A stretch of DNA of 64,000 nucleotides from the NCBI RefSeq assembly GCF_013371495.1, contig NZ_JABWTA010000001.1, positions 372,001-436,000 of the forward strand, in the 5' to 3' direction. This document shows positions 45,061 through 53,720 of this stretch, one piece after another. Origin of the DNA: Altererythrobacter lutimaris (GTDB lineage: Bacteria > Pseudomonadota > Alphaproteobacteria > Sphingomonadales > Sphingomonadaceae). Under the pieces are notes generated by a model. It made no database searches. It was given only the letters and a program-made list of their open reading frames with translations, and was not told where the DNA came from. The translations under genes and the position numbers were made by a program. The stretch's first letter is position 1. Each line of letters begins with the position of its first letter.

Positions 45061-45933
45061 TCATTTCTTCGGTTGGTAGGTCTGCTCTTCACCGGGAAAT
45101 GCGCGCGAGCGGACTTCTTCCGCGTATGTCGCGACGGTTTTTTCGATAATGCTCGCGATATCTTCGTAGCGCTTCACAAAGCGCGGCACGCGTTCGAACA
45201 TGCCGAGCATGTCTTCGGTCACAAGCACTTGCCCGTCGCACTGGGCTGAGGCACCGATCCCGATTACCGGTATTTCCAGCGACTGCGTCAGTGATATCGC
45301 AATGGGCTCGATAACCCCTTCAGCGACAACAGAAAAAGCGCCAGCGTCTTGCACGGCTTTGCCATCGCGGATGATCTTGTCATGCTCTTCCTGGCTTCGT
45401 CCACGCGCGGCATATCCGCCGAGTACGTTGACGGCTTGCGGGGTAAGGCCGACATGGCCCATTACGGGGATTCCGCGATTAGTGAGGAAATGAATCGTCT
45501 CGCTCATCGCTTCGCCGCCTTCGAGCTTCACCGCAGCGCAGCCCGTTTCCGCCATGATGCGGCTTGCCACGTCAAAGGCTTGCTCTTTGGATCCCTCGTA
45601 GGACCCGAACGGCATGTCGACCACGACAAGGCTGTGATAGCTCCCTCGAACAACTGCTGCGCCATGAGCGATCATCATTTCCGGCGTCACCGGCAGCGTT
45701 GAATCCAGCCCGTAAATGACCTGTCCAAGCGAATCTCCGACGAGCAGGATGTCGCAATGCGTATCGAGAAGCTGAGCCTGTCTCGCCGTGTAAGCCGTCA
45801 GCATTACCAAGGGTTCTTTGGTCTTGCCATCCTTCTTGTGGTCGCGGATGCGAGGGACTGTCAGACGCTTGCGCGGCTTCGGCGTGGGTGTTGCGCGGCT
45901 GGTCGAGGTGTCGAGCTGAAAAGTGGTAGACAT
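45061..45933 (-). CDS. panB: 3-methyl-2-oxobutanoate hydroxymethyltransferase
   Basis: First committed enzyme of pantothenate biosynthesis, using the same 2-oxoisovalerate that the branched-chain dehydrogenase at 13-17 kb destroys. The 290-residue protein has [40 protein letters not shown] and [15 protein letters not shown] motifs including the metal and substrate residues. It has a 25-residue Thr/Pro/Lys-rich leader before the TIM barrel. Confidence 0.95.
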   Translation of the reverse strand: MSTTFQLDTSTSRATPTPKPRKRLTVPRIRDHKKDGKTKEPLVMLTAYTARQAQLLDTHCDILLVGDSLGQVIYGLDSTLPVTPEMMIAHGAAVVRGSYHSLVVVDMPFGSYEGSKEQAFDVASRIMAETGCAAVKLEGGEAMSETIHFLTNRGIPVMGHVGLTPQAVNVLGGYAARGRSQEEHDKIIRDGKAVQDAGAFSVVAEGVIEPIAISLTQSLEIPVIGIGASAQCDGQVLVTEDMLGMFERVPRFVKRYEDIASIIEKTVATYAEEVRSRAFPGEEQTYQPKK

Positions 45934-46052
45934 GCGGTGCTTTTAGCCCAGTAGGGGATTTGCGCAAATGTTCGCTCGACTATGCGTTTGTTTCAAGGCA
46001 GTAAGTGCGGCATGAATATTCGCCCCGGAGAGGGCTGAGGGGATATTTTTCT

Positions 46053-47477
46053 ATGGCAGGTGCAGCAGCGGCGGGCGGAGGCTGGTCTTCGCGTACGGCA
46101 TTTATCTTGGCAGCGGTGGGGGCTGCAGTCGGATTGGGCAATATCTGGCGCTTCCCGACGCTCGCCGGTGAAAGCGGGGGCGGAGCGTTCGTTCTCGTCT
46201 ATATCGGTTTTGTTGTGCTGCTGGGGCTGCCCTTAGTGCTGTCTGAAATCACACTCGGGCGTACAGGCGGCGAAGACGCAATTGGTTCGATGCGCAATGT
46301 CGCGATTGATTCCGACAGGTCGGAGATGTGGCGCGGTGTTGGTGCGCTACAGATTACAGCGGGTTTCCTGATCCTCAGTTTCTACTGTGTCGTTGCGGGC
46401 TGGGTGGTGAATTACATCTTCATCTCCGGTGCCGATTGGCTGAGCGCAATCGGCTCAGGTGCTCCCTTTGCAAATGCTTTTGCGGGCGAGACGCAAGACG
46501 AGATTACTGGTCGAATGGGCAGCCTGTTTGGCGATCCGGTCCGGATGATCGCTCTGCACAGCCTGTTCATGGCCATCACGATCTTCATCGTGGCACGCGG
46601 TGTAAGCGGCGGGATCGAAAAGGCAGCGACATGGTTGATGCCCGCTTTCTTTGTGCTGCTCGTGATCATCACGATCTACGGCGCGTTCACAGGCGAGTTT
46701 GCGAAAGCGGTTTCCTTCCTCTTCACGCCGGACTTTTCAAAGCTCACGCCCGGCGTTTTGAACGAGGCATTGGGGCAGGCGCTGTTCTCGTTGAGCTTGG
46801 CAGCAGGCGGCTTGCTTACCTACGGCGCTTATGTCGGCAAGGATGTGAACTTGGCGCCGACCGCAGGCATGATCGCGCTGGCAGATACGACGGTCGCGAT
46901 CCTTGCAGGTCTGATGATCTTCCCGATTGTGTTTGCGGTCGGCCTTGATCCGGCTGGCGGTCCGGCTCTGATTTTCCAGACATTGCCGGTTGCGTTTAAC
47001 CAGATGCCCGCCGGTGCACTCGTCAGCTTTGTGTTCTTCATCCTCATTTTCTTTGCGGCACTGACAAGCTCTGTGTCCTTGCTCGAAGGTCCAACGGCCT
47101 GGGTGATCGACGCTTTTGGTCTTGGCCGTGTGCCAGCCTCGATTATCGTTGGCTTGACGGCTTGGACCATCGGCGCTGCTTGTGCCTTGGGTTACAGCGT
47201 GTGGGCCGATGTTCGTTTGCTCGGTTTCTGGGATATCTTCGAGAATACTGACATTCTCGACACGCTTGATGGCTTTACCGGCAAGATCATGCTGCCATTG
47301 GCTGCATTGCTGGTGGCGGTGTTTATCGGCTGGAAGGCTGATCGCAATCTGATCAAGCGCGAGACAGGTTTGTCTGACGCGATGTTCCCGGTCTGGCGGT
47401 TCCTTGTGGCGTGGCTCTGCCCGATCGCAGTGTCGCTGGTGCTGCTGTTCGGGCTGTTCCCTGAGTTGTTGGGATAA
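46053..47477 (+). CDS. Neurotransmitter:sodium symporter (NSS) family transporter
   Basis: A 474-residue protein with about 11-12 transmembrane helices of the NSS (LeuT-fold) family. Helix 1 shows AAVGAAVGLGNIWRFP with the unwound substrate/Na+ site, and SLSLAAGGLLTYGAYVG fits helix 6. Bacterial NSS proteins carry amino acids with Na+. The ATG at 46053 is chosen over an upstream frame from 46005 because the conserved N-terminus begins there. A strong hairpin follows the stop. Confidence 0.92.
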   Translation: MAGAAAAGGGWSSRTAFILAAVGAAVGLGNIWRFPTLAGESGGGAFVLVYIGFVVLLGLPLVLSEITLGRTGGEDAIGSMRNVAIDSDRSEMWRGVGALQITAGFLILSFYCVVAGWVVNYIFISGADWLSAIGSGAPFANAFAGETQDEITGRMGSLFGDPVRMIALHSLFMAITIFIVARGVSGGIEKAATWLMPAFFVLLVIITIYGAFTGEFAKAVSFLFTPDFSKLTPGVLNEALGQALFSLSLAAGGLLTYGAYVGKDVNLAPTAGMIALADTTVAILAGLMIFPIVFAVGLDPAGGPALIFQTLPVAFNQMPAGALVSFVFFILIFFAALTSSVSLLEGPTAWVIDAFGLGRVPASIIVGLTAWTIGAACALGYSVWADVRLLGFWDIFENTDILDTLDGFTGKIMLPLAALLVAVFIGWKADRNLIKRETGLSDAMFPVWRFLVAWLCPIAVSLVLLFGLFPELLG

Positions 47478-47486
47478 GCACAAAAA

Positions 47487-47511
47487 AGGCCGCTCCTGTC
47501 GGGAGCGGCCT
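47487..47511 (-). terminator. Intrinsic terminator
   Basis: A 10-bp stem AGGCCGCTCC / GGAGCGGCCT with a 5-base loop, preceded on the plus strand by AAAAAA (47482-47487), which is the U-run on the minus strand. It ends the minus-strand stress-protein gene and may also halt the NSS transcript, although there the 3' T-run is weak. Confidence 0.8.
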
Positions 47512-47548
47512 CTTGCGACCTTATTAGTCTTTCTTGGACCGTATCGAC

Positions 47549-48031
47549 TTAGAGCGTCGTTTCGACCTTCTTGTCTGCGACATCTTCGCGGATGTTCTTA
47601 CCCAGCGCCATTTTCGCTGTGGTCATGAGGCTGAGATCGCCGCTCCAGATTTCTGCGTCTGACAAATCCATGCGCAGGAACAGGATTTCAGGATCGTCCT
47701 TGCCGCCGTCGAACCATGCCTTCACAAAGTTGTTCCAGAACTGTTCGAAACGGCCTTGGTCGCTTTCAATCGCGAGCGTACCCTTGAAACGTGCAAATAC
47801 GTCGTGGTCCTTGCCTTCGAATGTTGCCGTGACCGGGCCGAGCTTCGCGAAGTCGCTGGTCTTTTCAGTGAAGAACCAGATCGCGCGATCGGCGTCTTTA
47901 TCCAGCTGCGCGGTCATCGGTACGGCGGTTTCGGGATCGGCATCGCGCTGGAGGAACAGGAATGGCGAGTCCGCCAGTGCGTTCCAGAATTTTTTCTTCA
48001 GTTCGTTTGCGTTGCCTTGGTCATATTTCAT
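47549..48031 (-). CDS. General stress protein 26-like PNP-oxidase-fold protein
   Basis: A 160-residue split-barrel protein of the pyridoxamine-phosphate-oxidase-like group (general stress protein 26, COG3871): PMTAQLDKDADRAIWFFT, VTATFEGKDHDVFARFKGTLAI, and a C-terminal W-x-G segment (IWSGDLSLM). It likely binds FMN or F420-like flavin; substrate unknown. It starts 125 bp from the LexA box of the imuA cluster but reads away from it. The 47487-47511 terminator follows it. Confidence 0.85.
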   Translation of the reverse strand: MKYDQGNANELKKKFWNALADSPFLFLQRDADPETAVPMTAQLDKDADRAIWFFTEKTSDFAKLGPVTATFEGKDHDVFARFKGTLAIESDQGRFEQFWNNFVKAWFDGGKDDPEILFLRMDLSDAEIWSGDLSLMTTAKMALGKNIREDVADKKVETTL

Positions 48032-48156
48032 ATAAGCTATGTGCTCCTTTCGAATAATAAACCAATGAATATAAAAGATATTTGTTCCGATGGCTCGCTG
48101 AGGAGTGCCTCTCGGGCGATGAGGCGTGCTGATGGATTGCGAATCATAACAAGTTG

Positions 48157-48171
48157 GAACATAATAGGAAC
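48157..48171 (+). promoter_or_regulatory. LexA (SOS) box before imuA
   Basis: GAAC-ATAATAG-GAAC matches the alphaproteobacterial LexA site GAAC-N7-GAAC exactly, 29 bp upstream of the imuA ATG. It should repress the imuA-imuB transcript until DNA damage. Confidence 0.85.
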
Positions 48172-48200
48172 AAATAACCCTCCAACGAGTCGTTTCGATT

Positions 48201-49004
48201 ATGTCTCTCGCGCAGTTGTCTGCTTCTTGTGATCTGCAACCCTTGTCCGCTCTGGCGGCTGATGCTGCTTCTGCGCAGCGTTGGCGGCCCGGGCTTGCTG
48301 CGCCTCAACACAGCGAGGTTTTTGCAAAGTCCGGCGATGCGAGCGGGGCAGGGCTTGCGCTTGCTCTGGCGTGCGATGCTCTGGCTCTGCAAGAACAGGC
48401 CGCGAAGTCTGATCCGCTTGCGCCAAGCGAAGATACGCGCAGTGTCCTGTGGGTGCAGGACCGTGCAGCCATTCGTCTTAATGGGCGGCCTTATCGGGCA
48501 GGCTTGCCGGACAATCTGCAGCGGCGGATCATCCATGTTGATGCTGAAACGCCTGAAGATGCGCTCTTCGCGCTGGAGGAAGGGCTGCGTTGCCGCGACC
48601 TCATGTTCGTGATCGGAGAGATTGCGGGCAATCCGCGCGCGCTCGACTTTACGGCATCGCGCCGCCTGTCGTTGACCGCAGAGCAGCACGGCGTGCCTCT
48701 GTGGCTAGTCCGGCTTGATGCGCAAAGCGATCTCTCCTCCGCCCGCATGCGCTGGCGAGCAGCTGCGCATCCCTCTTCATCGCCGCGCTGGAATAGTGCG
48801 GCTCCTGGCGCGCCGGCTTGGCAGGCAGAGCTGTTCCGCGCGCGCTCTCACCCACCTGGTCAATGGATACTGCGTAATGACGAAGGACGTCTCGTCGCAG
48901 ATCGACCCGACAACGCAAACGACGAAGCCGAACCTGTCTCCGCCCCGCCGTATCATGGCGATCTGGCTCGCCCGACTGTCGGTCGATCGCTGGCGGCTCT
49001 GTGA
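48201..49004 (+). CDS. imuA: Translesion-synthesis accessory protein ImuA
   Basis: ImuA is a RecA-like protein that works with ImuB and DnaE2 in damage-induced mutagenesis. The 267-residue product has the SGDASGAGLALALACDALA segment standing where RecA has its P-loop, but without a proper Walker A lysine, and the IIHVDAETPEDALFALEEGLRC and RRLSLTAEQHGVPLWLVR stretches of the family. Its last 128 bp overlap the assigned start of imuB. Directly under a LexA box. Confidence 0.87.
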   Translation: MSLAQLSASCDLQPLSALAADAASAQRWRPGLAAPQHSEVFAKSGDASGAGLALALACDALALQEQAAKSDPLAPSEDTRSVLWVQDRAAIRLNGRPYRAGLPDNLQRRIIHVDAETPEDALFALEEGLRCRDLMFVIGEIAGNPRALDFTASRRLSLTAEQHGVPLWLVRLDAQSDLSSARMRWRAAAHPSSSPRWNSAAPGAPAWQAELFRARSHPPGQWILRNDEGRLVADRPDNANDEAEPVSAPPYHGDLARPTVGRSLAAL

Positions 49005-50490
49005 AGGCCTGAAACCGGGCGAAGGCGCAGATGGCGCGCCGCTCGCGCTGATTACGGAAACCGCGCATGGACCGCGGATCGATGCGATCAATACCGCCGG
49101 AGCTGAGGCCGGGGCGCGGGTCGGCATGATGCTGGCGGATGCGCGTACGCTGTGCCCGCAGATACAAGTCGCGCCAGCAGATCCGGCAAGCGATCTGGAG
49201 TTTCTTGAAAAGACCGCGCTTTGGGCGCGGCGCTGGGGGCCGTGGAGTGCGGTCGATGCGCCCGATGGTGTGCTGGTTGACGTCAGCGCAGTCGCGCATC
49301 TGTTCGGCGGGGAACAGCGCTTGCTGGATGATGTCGAGGCGCGGTTTGCAGCGCGTGAGCTTACTGTGCGGGTTGCGATTGCGCCGACCGCAGGGGCTGC
49401 ATGGGCGCTCGCACATTATGGCGGCGCGTGTAGGATTATCGGCTCGGACGAGAATCCTACAACCCGGCTTGTAGGATTGCCGATTGAAGCTCTGCGCCTT
49501 GATACGCATGTACTTACTGTACTTAGACGGCTCGGTTTGAAGCAATTGGGCGATCTTGCAGGGGTCGGACGCGATGCTTTGCAGCGTCGCTTTCGCAACC
49601 GCAAATCGCCCGCTTCCAGTCCGCTTTTGCGGATGGACCAATTGCTTGGCCGCTTGCCGGAGCCGCTGCTCCCGGTTGTTCCGCACAATATACCCTTGGT
49701 GCAGCGCCGCTTGATGGAGCCAATTCGCCACCGCGATCTGCTCGATCAAGTGCTGAGCGATCTTGCAGCCGATATGGCACGGGTTCTGGAAGGGCGAGAG
49801 CAAGGCGCAAGGCGGCTGGAGCTAGGGCTATGGCGCGTTGATGGCGAGACGCTGGTGCGTAATCTCGAACTGGCGGCAGCAACGCGCGATGCAGCGCATA
49901 TCACGCGTCTGTTTGCAAACCGTCTGGACGATGTCGAAGCGGGCTTCGGAATAGAAACCGTGCGGCTGCGCGCGAGCTGGTCTGAGCCGCTGGCGCTCGA
50001 GCAAGGGGATATTGAAGCAAGCGCTGAAGCACACGGGACATCGCTTGCAGCCTGTATCGACCGGCTGACAGTCCGCTTGGGAGACAAGGCTATCAGGCGG
50101 CCAGTGCCTTATGCCAGCCATTTGCCGGAACGCGCGCAACGCTGGCAGCCTCCGCTTGTTGCTGAGCCTAGCTCGCAAGGCGAGCTGGTCTTTCATGCCC
50201 GACCGCTCAAACTGCTGGATCGTGCAGAGAAGATCGCAGTGCTTTACGCCTCGCCTGATGGCCACCCGCGCGCTTTTCGCTGGCGCGGGGAAGTGCATGA
50301 AGTGGCGCGGGTGGAGGGCCCTGAACGGATTGCACCGGAATGGTGGCGGCAGCGCTCGACCACGAGGTTGCGCGATTACTATCGCATCGAAGATGGCGAG
50401 GGACGTAGATACTGGATGTATCGCCACGGGCTGTCAGGTGATGGCCGCGGAGGAATGCCTGACTGGTTTCTGCACGGTCTGTATGCCTGA
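48877..50490 (+). CDS. imuB: Y-family polymerase-like mutasome protein ImuB
   Basis: Bridge protein of the ImuA-ImuB-DnaE2 mutasome. The 537 residues align with the Y-family fold (palm start MAIWLARLSVDRW, VDAPDGVLVDVSAVAHLFGGE, GLKQLGDLAGVGRDALQRRF helix-hairpin-helix, then little-finger-like region) but the catalytic acids at the palm start are replaced, as in known ImuB proteins. A C-terminal extension follows, with WWRQRSTTRLRDYYRIEDGEG. Start uncertain: ATG at 48877 or at 48955 (511 residues); neither has a good ribosome site, so translation may depend on imuA. Confidence 0.87.
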   Translation: MTKDVSSQIDPTTQTTKPNLSPPRRIMAIWLARLSVDRWRLCEGLKPGEGADGAPLALITETAHGPRIDAINTAGAEAGARVGMMLADARTLCPQIQVAPADPASDLEFLEKTALWARRWGPWSAVDAPDGVLVDVSAVAHLFGGEQRLLDDVEARFAARELTVRVAIAPTAGAAWALAHYGGACRIIGSDENPTTRLVGLPIEALRLDTHVLTVLRRLGLKQLGDLAGVGRDALQRRFRNRKSPASSPLLRMDQLLGRLPEPLLPVVPHNIPLVQRRLMEPIRHRDLLDQVLSDLAADMARVLEGREQGARRLELGLWRVDGETLVRNLELAAATRDAAHITRLFANRLDDVEAGFGIETVRLRASWSEPLALEQGDIEASAEAHGTSLAACIDRLTVRLGDKAIRRPVPYASHLPERAQRWQPPLVAEPSSQGELVFHARPLKLLDRAEKIAVLYASPDGHPRAFRWRGEVHEVARVEGPERIAPEWWRQRSTTRLRDYYRIEDGEGRRYWMYRHGLSGDGRGGMPDWFLHGLYA

Positions 50491-50593
50491 GCGTGCAGTG
50501 CTGGCTCGCCACAGAAGAGCGTAAGCCAAGGTTAACTGGCTGATTACCTTTCCCCGCTAAAGCTCGCCTCATTACTATAACGGGGTCATATAC

Positions 50594-50926
50594 ATGGACA
50601 ATTCCTCGCACGGCAGACAGTCACTGCGCCGGCCGCTCGACATTCTTGTCGATGGGCGCATGCGGTCGCGCCCGATCTGTGTGGAATTGCTCGATATGTC
50701 GGAAGGCGGCTGCAAGATCAAAGGGCGCCATGGCTTTGCTGAAGTCGGCGAGCACTTGTCGCTCAACATCAATGGCGTACGCACTCCGCTGGGAAAAGTC
50801 GTCTGGGTTGACGACCAATTTGCGGGCGTCGCTTTCGAAGGCAAGATGCACGAAGCCATCGTCGATCATCTTAGCCGTGAAACGCTCGCAAAGAAGCAGG
50901 ACAGCGAGCGTCGCGCCAACGGCTGA
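50594..50926 (+). CDS. PilZ-domain protein
   Basis: A 110-residue single-domain PilZ protein. The c-di-GMP binding signature is nearly complete: basic RQSLRRP near the N-terminus (RxxxR) and DMSEGGCKIKG (DxSxxG). It would act as a c-di-GMP receptor in the cytoplasm. It lies between imuB and the second LexA box, 103 bp after imuB, and has no LexA box of its own. Whether it belongs to the SOS cluster or is an insertion is unclear. Confidence 0.85.
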   Translation: MDNSSHGRQSLRRPLDILVDGRMRSRPICVELLDMSEGGCKIKGRHGFAEVGEHLSLNINGVRTPLGKVVWVDDQFAGVAFEGKMHEAIVDHLSRETLAKKQDSERRANG

Positions 50927-50976
50927 TTTGTCTATTTGAGCGGGGAAGCAAATATCCTGTTGCGAATGATGGATTG

Positions 50977-50991
50977 GAACATATAGTGAAC
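50977..50991 (+). promoter_or_regulatory. LexA (SOS) box before the radical-SAM/UdgX/dnaE2 operon
   Basis: GAAC-ATATAGT-GAAC, exact GAAC-N7-GAAC spacing, 26 bp before the ATG at 51018. Puts the three following genes under LexA. Confidence 0.85.
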
Positions 50992-51017
50992 ATAGCGATT
51001 CAACTGTGTTACCTGTC

Positions 51018-52262
51018 ATGTCTCAACCAACGATTCTTCAAAAACTCGAAATCCTCGCAGATGCTGCGAAATATGATGCGTCCTGCGCTTCGTCAGGAAC
51101 GGCCAAAAAGAACTCGCTTGGCGGAAAGGGCGTAGGCTCAACCGAAGGCATGGGCATTTGCCATGCCTATGCACCCGATGGGCGATGTATCTCGCTGCTG
51201 AAGATCCTGCTGACCAATCACTGTATCTTCGATTGCCATTACTGCATCAATCGCAAGAGCTCGAATGTGCGGCGTGCGCGGTTCACGCCGCAGGAAGTCG
51301 CGGACCTCACCCTCAATTTCTATCGCCGCAATTATATCGAAGGACTGTTCCTCTCTTCCGGCATTATCAAGAGCTCCAATCACACGATGGAGCTGATTGT
51401 CGAGGCGGCGCGCATCCTGCGCGAAGAGCACGATTTTCGTGGCTATATTCATTTAAAGACAATTCCGGAGGCTGATCCTGAGCTGGTCCATCAGGCGGGT
51501 CTTTATGCGGACCGTGTCTCGATCAATGTGGAGCTGCCAACCGATCACGGGCTAACGCGCCTCGCCCCGGACAAGAACAGCCGCCAGATTGAAGGCGCAC
51601 TGGCTAAGACAACCTCCGATATCGCTGAAGCGAAAGATGCGCGCAGGCGTTTTCGCCACGCGCCACGCTTTGCACCTGCGGGGCAATCAACGCAGATGAT
51701 CGTGGGGGCTGACAAGGCTTCGGATGCTGATATCGTCGGCAAGGCAAGCCGGCTCTATGACAGTTTCAAGCTGCGGCGGGTTTATTACTCGGCGTTCTCG
51801 CCCATTCCCGATGCGAGCGCGGTTCTGCCCTTGAAGCGCCCGCCCTTGATCCGCGAGCACCGGCTCTATCAGTCCGACTGGCTGATGCGGTTCTATGGCT
51901 ATCAGCCCGGTGAGATCATGCAGGCGACTGACAGCGACGGCATGTTGCCGCTCGATATCGATCCCAAGCTCGCCTGGGCACTGAAGTTTCGCGAGCAGTT
52001 TCCTGTTGATGTGAACCGCGCTTCGAAAGAGCAATTGCTGCGTGTACCAGGGTTGGGGACGACGGCGGTCAAGCGCATTCTGGCTGCACGGCGACATCGG
52101 ACCTTGCGGCTGGACGACGTTGCGCGTCTGATAGTCTCTATCAGCAAGGTGCGGCCATTCCTTGTCGCGCTGGACTGGCGACCGACCATGCTAACCGACC
52201 GTGCGGATTTGCGCAGTCTGCTTGCCCCTAAACAGGAGCAGCTGGAGCTGTTCGCCGCATGA
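51018..52262 (+). CDS. Putative DNA modification/repair radical SAM protein (TIGR03916)
   Basis: A 414-residue radical-SAM protein. The iron-sulfur cysteines C69-x3-C73-x2-C76 are in NHCIFDCHYC. A helix-hairpin-helix-like motif near the C-terminus (VNRASKEQLLRVPGLGTTAVKRILAARR, about 330-360) suggests DNA binding. Named in databases as a putative DNA modification/repair protein; reaction unknown. It overlaps the DUF4130-UdgX gene by 4 bp and is LexA-controlled by sequence. The ATG at 51018 is preferred to a GTG at 51006. Confidence 0.88.
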   Translation: MSQPTILQKLEILADAAKYDASCASSGTAKKNSLGGKGVGSTEGMGICHAYAPDGRCISLLKILLTNHCIFDCHYCINRKSSNVRRARFTPQEVADLTLNFYRRNYIEGLFLSSGIIKSSNHTMELIVEAARILREEHDFRGYIHLKTIPEADPELVHQAGLYADRVSINVELPTDHGLTRLAPDKNSRQIEGALAKTTSDIAEAKDARRRFRHAPRFAPAGQSTQMIVGADKASDADIVGKASRLYDSFKLRRVYYSAFSPIPDASAVLPLKRPPLIREHRLYQSDWLMRFYGYQPGEIMQATDSDGMLPLDIDPKLAWALKFREQFPVDVNRASKEQLLRVPGLGTTAVKRILAARRHRTLRLDDVARLIVSISKVRPFLVALDWRPTMLTDRADLRSLLAPKQEQLELFAA

Positions 52263-53716
52263 CAGCGCTCGCGTCGCCTTTGAACGCTCAGCATTATGAA
52301 GTGCGTTTGGCGCGCCCGGATGACTTTGACTTCTGGCGCGATCACGCGCGAGGGCTGATCCAGTGCAATGTCACCCCTGACCGAGTAAGCTGGGTTGAAC
52401 CGGGCGGGGCAGGGGATCTGTTTGCAGGCGGCGATATTGCTTTGCCGCAACCTCCGCTTGAAGCACTCGCTGTGCGCACGAGCAAACGCTTCATGAGCCT
52501 TGCGAAGAACGCGTCGCTTCATTCCGATCCGCAGCGATTTGCACTGCTCTACAGGCTCTTATGGCGTTTGCAGAGCAATCCGCGCGCGATGGAGGACAAG
52601 GCCGATCCTGACGTGCGTCAGTTTGAAATGCTGGACAAGTCTGTCCGGCGTGACAGCCACAAGATGCACGCTTTCGTACGTTTTCGCCTGGTTGAAGAGG
52701 CGGATGAGAATGACGACCCACGCGAGCACTATGTCGCCTGGTTTGAACCTGACCATCACATCGTGCGCGCCAATGCGGGGTTCTTCATGCGCCGCTTTGC
52801 CAATATGCGATGGTCGATCCTGACACCGCGCGGCTCGATCCATTGGGATGGCAAAGTGATGCGCGAAGGCCCTCCGGCTGAGCGCTCCGATGCCCCGCAA
52901 GGCGACCCTGTCGAAGAGTTATGGCGTAGTTATTACTCTTCGATCTTTAATCCGGCGCGGTTGAAAATCGGCGCGATGTTATCGGAGATGCCGAAGAAAT
53001 ACTGGAAGAATATGCCTGAGGCGGCGCTGATCCCTGACCTTATCGCAGGGGCGCAATCGCGCGAGGCCAAGATGGTGCGAGATGGCGGGCGTAACCTTGC
53101 AGATATGCCGCAGACCTTGCCGGATATCGCTCAAGCAGTGACAGACTGCCGGGATTGCCCGATCGCTGAATGCGGGACGCGTGCTGTGATGGGTGAGGGG
53201 CCGTCTGATGCCGCGCTTATGATCGTTGGCGAACAGCCGGGCGATCAAGAGGATCTGGCTGGCAAACCGTTTGTGGGGCCGGCGGGCCAGTTGCTCGACA
53301 CGCATTTGCAAGCCACCGGAATTGCGCGCGAGGACGCTTACGTCACCAATGCGATCAAGCATTTCAAATTTGTTCAGCGGGGGAAACGACGCATTCACCA
53401 GACCCCGCAAGCGAAAGAGATCGATACCTGCCGTTGGTGGCTGGAAGCTGAGCGCAAGGCTGTGAGACCCAAGCTTGTGCTCGCTTTGGGGGCTTCGGCT
53501 GCGCGCGGGCTGCTAGGCAAGACTGTCAGTCTGAAACAGGTGCGCGGGGCTCCTATCACACTGGAGGATGGATCAGAACTGTGGGTGACAGCGCATCCGT
53601 CTTATTTGCTGCGATTGGATGGGGCCGCCAAGGCAGAGCAAGAGGCGCTTTTCGCGCGTGATCTGTCAGCAGTGAAAGCGCGGTTGGGGGGGCTTGTTCC
53701 AGGCTCAAAGGCGTAA
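52259..53716 (+). CDS. udgX: DUF4130 - UdgX fusion, uracil-DNA-binding protein
   Basis: A 485-residue fusion. Residues 1 to about 270 are a DUF4130 (TIGR03915) domain, usually a separate partner of the radical-SAM protein. Residues about 280-485 are UdgX: cysteines of an iron-sulfur site at CRDCPIAEC (297, 300, 305), GEQPGDQEDLAGKPFVGPAG, the KRRIH loop (376-380) whose His380 makes the covalent link with uracil-containing DNA in UdgX, and the HPSYLLR motif. So it should excise uracil and stay bound to the abasic site. dnaE2 starts 4 bp later. Confidence 0.9.
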   Translation: MTALASPLNAQHYEVRLARPDDFDFWRDHARGLIQCNVTPDRVSWVEPGGAGDLFAGGDIALPQPPLEALAVRTSKRFMSLAKNASLHSDPQRFALLYRLLWRLQSNPRAMEDKADPDVRQFEMLDKSVRRDSHKMHAFVRFRLVEEADENDDPREHYVAWFEPDHHIVRANAGFFMRRFANMRWSILTPRGSIHWDGKVMREGPPAERSDAPQGDPVEELWRSYYSSIFNPARLKIGAMLSEMPKKYWKNMPEAALIPDLIAGAQSREAKMVRDGGRNLADMPQTLPDIAQAVTDCRDCPIAECGTRAVMGEGPSDAALMIVGEQPGDQEDLAGKPFVGPAGQLLDTHLQATGIAREDAYVTNAIKHFKFVQRGKRRIHQTPQAKEIDTCRWWLEAERKAVRPKLVLALGASAARGLLGKTVSLKQVRGAPITLEDGSELWVTAHPSYLLRLDGAAKAEQEALFARDLSAVKARLGGLVPGSKA

Positions 53717-53720
53717 GTGC

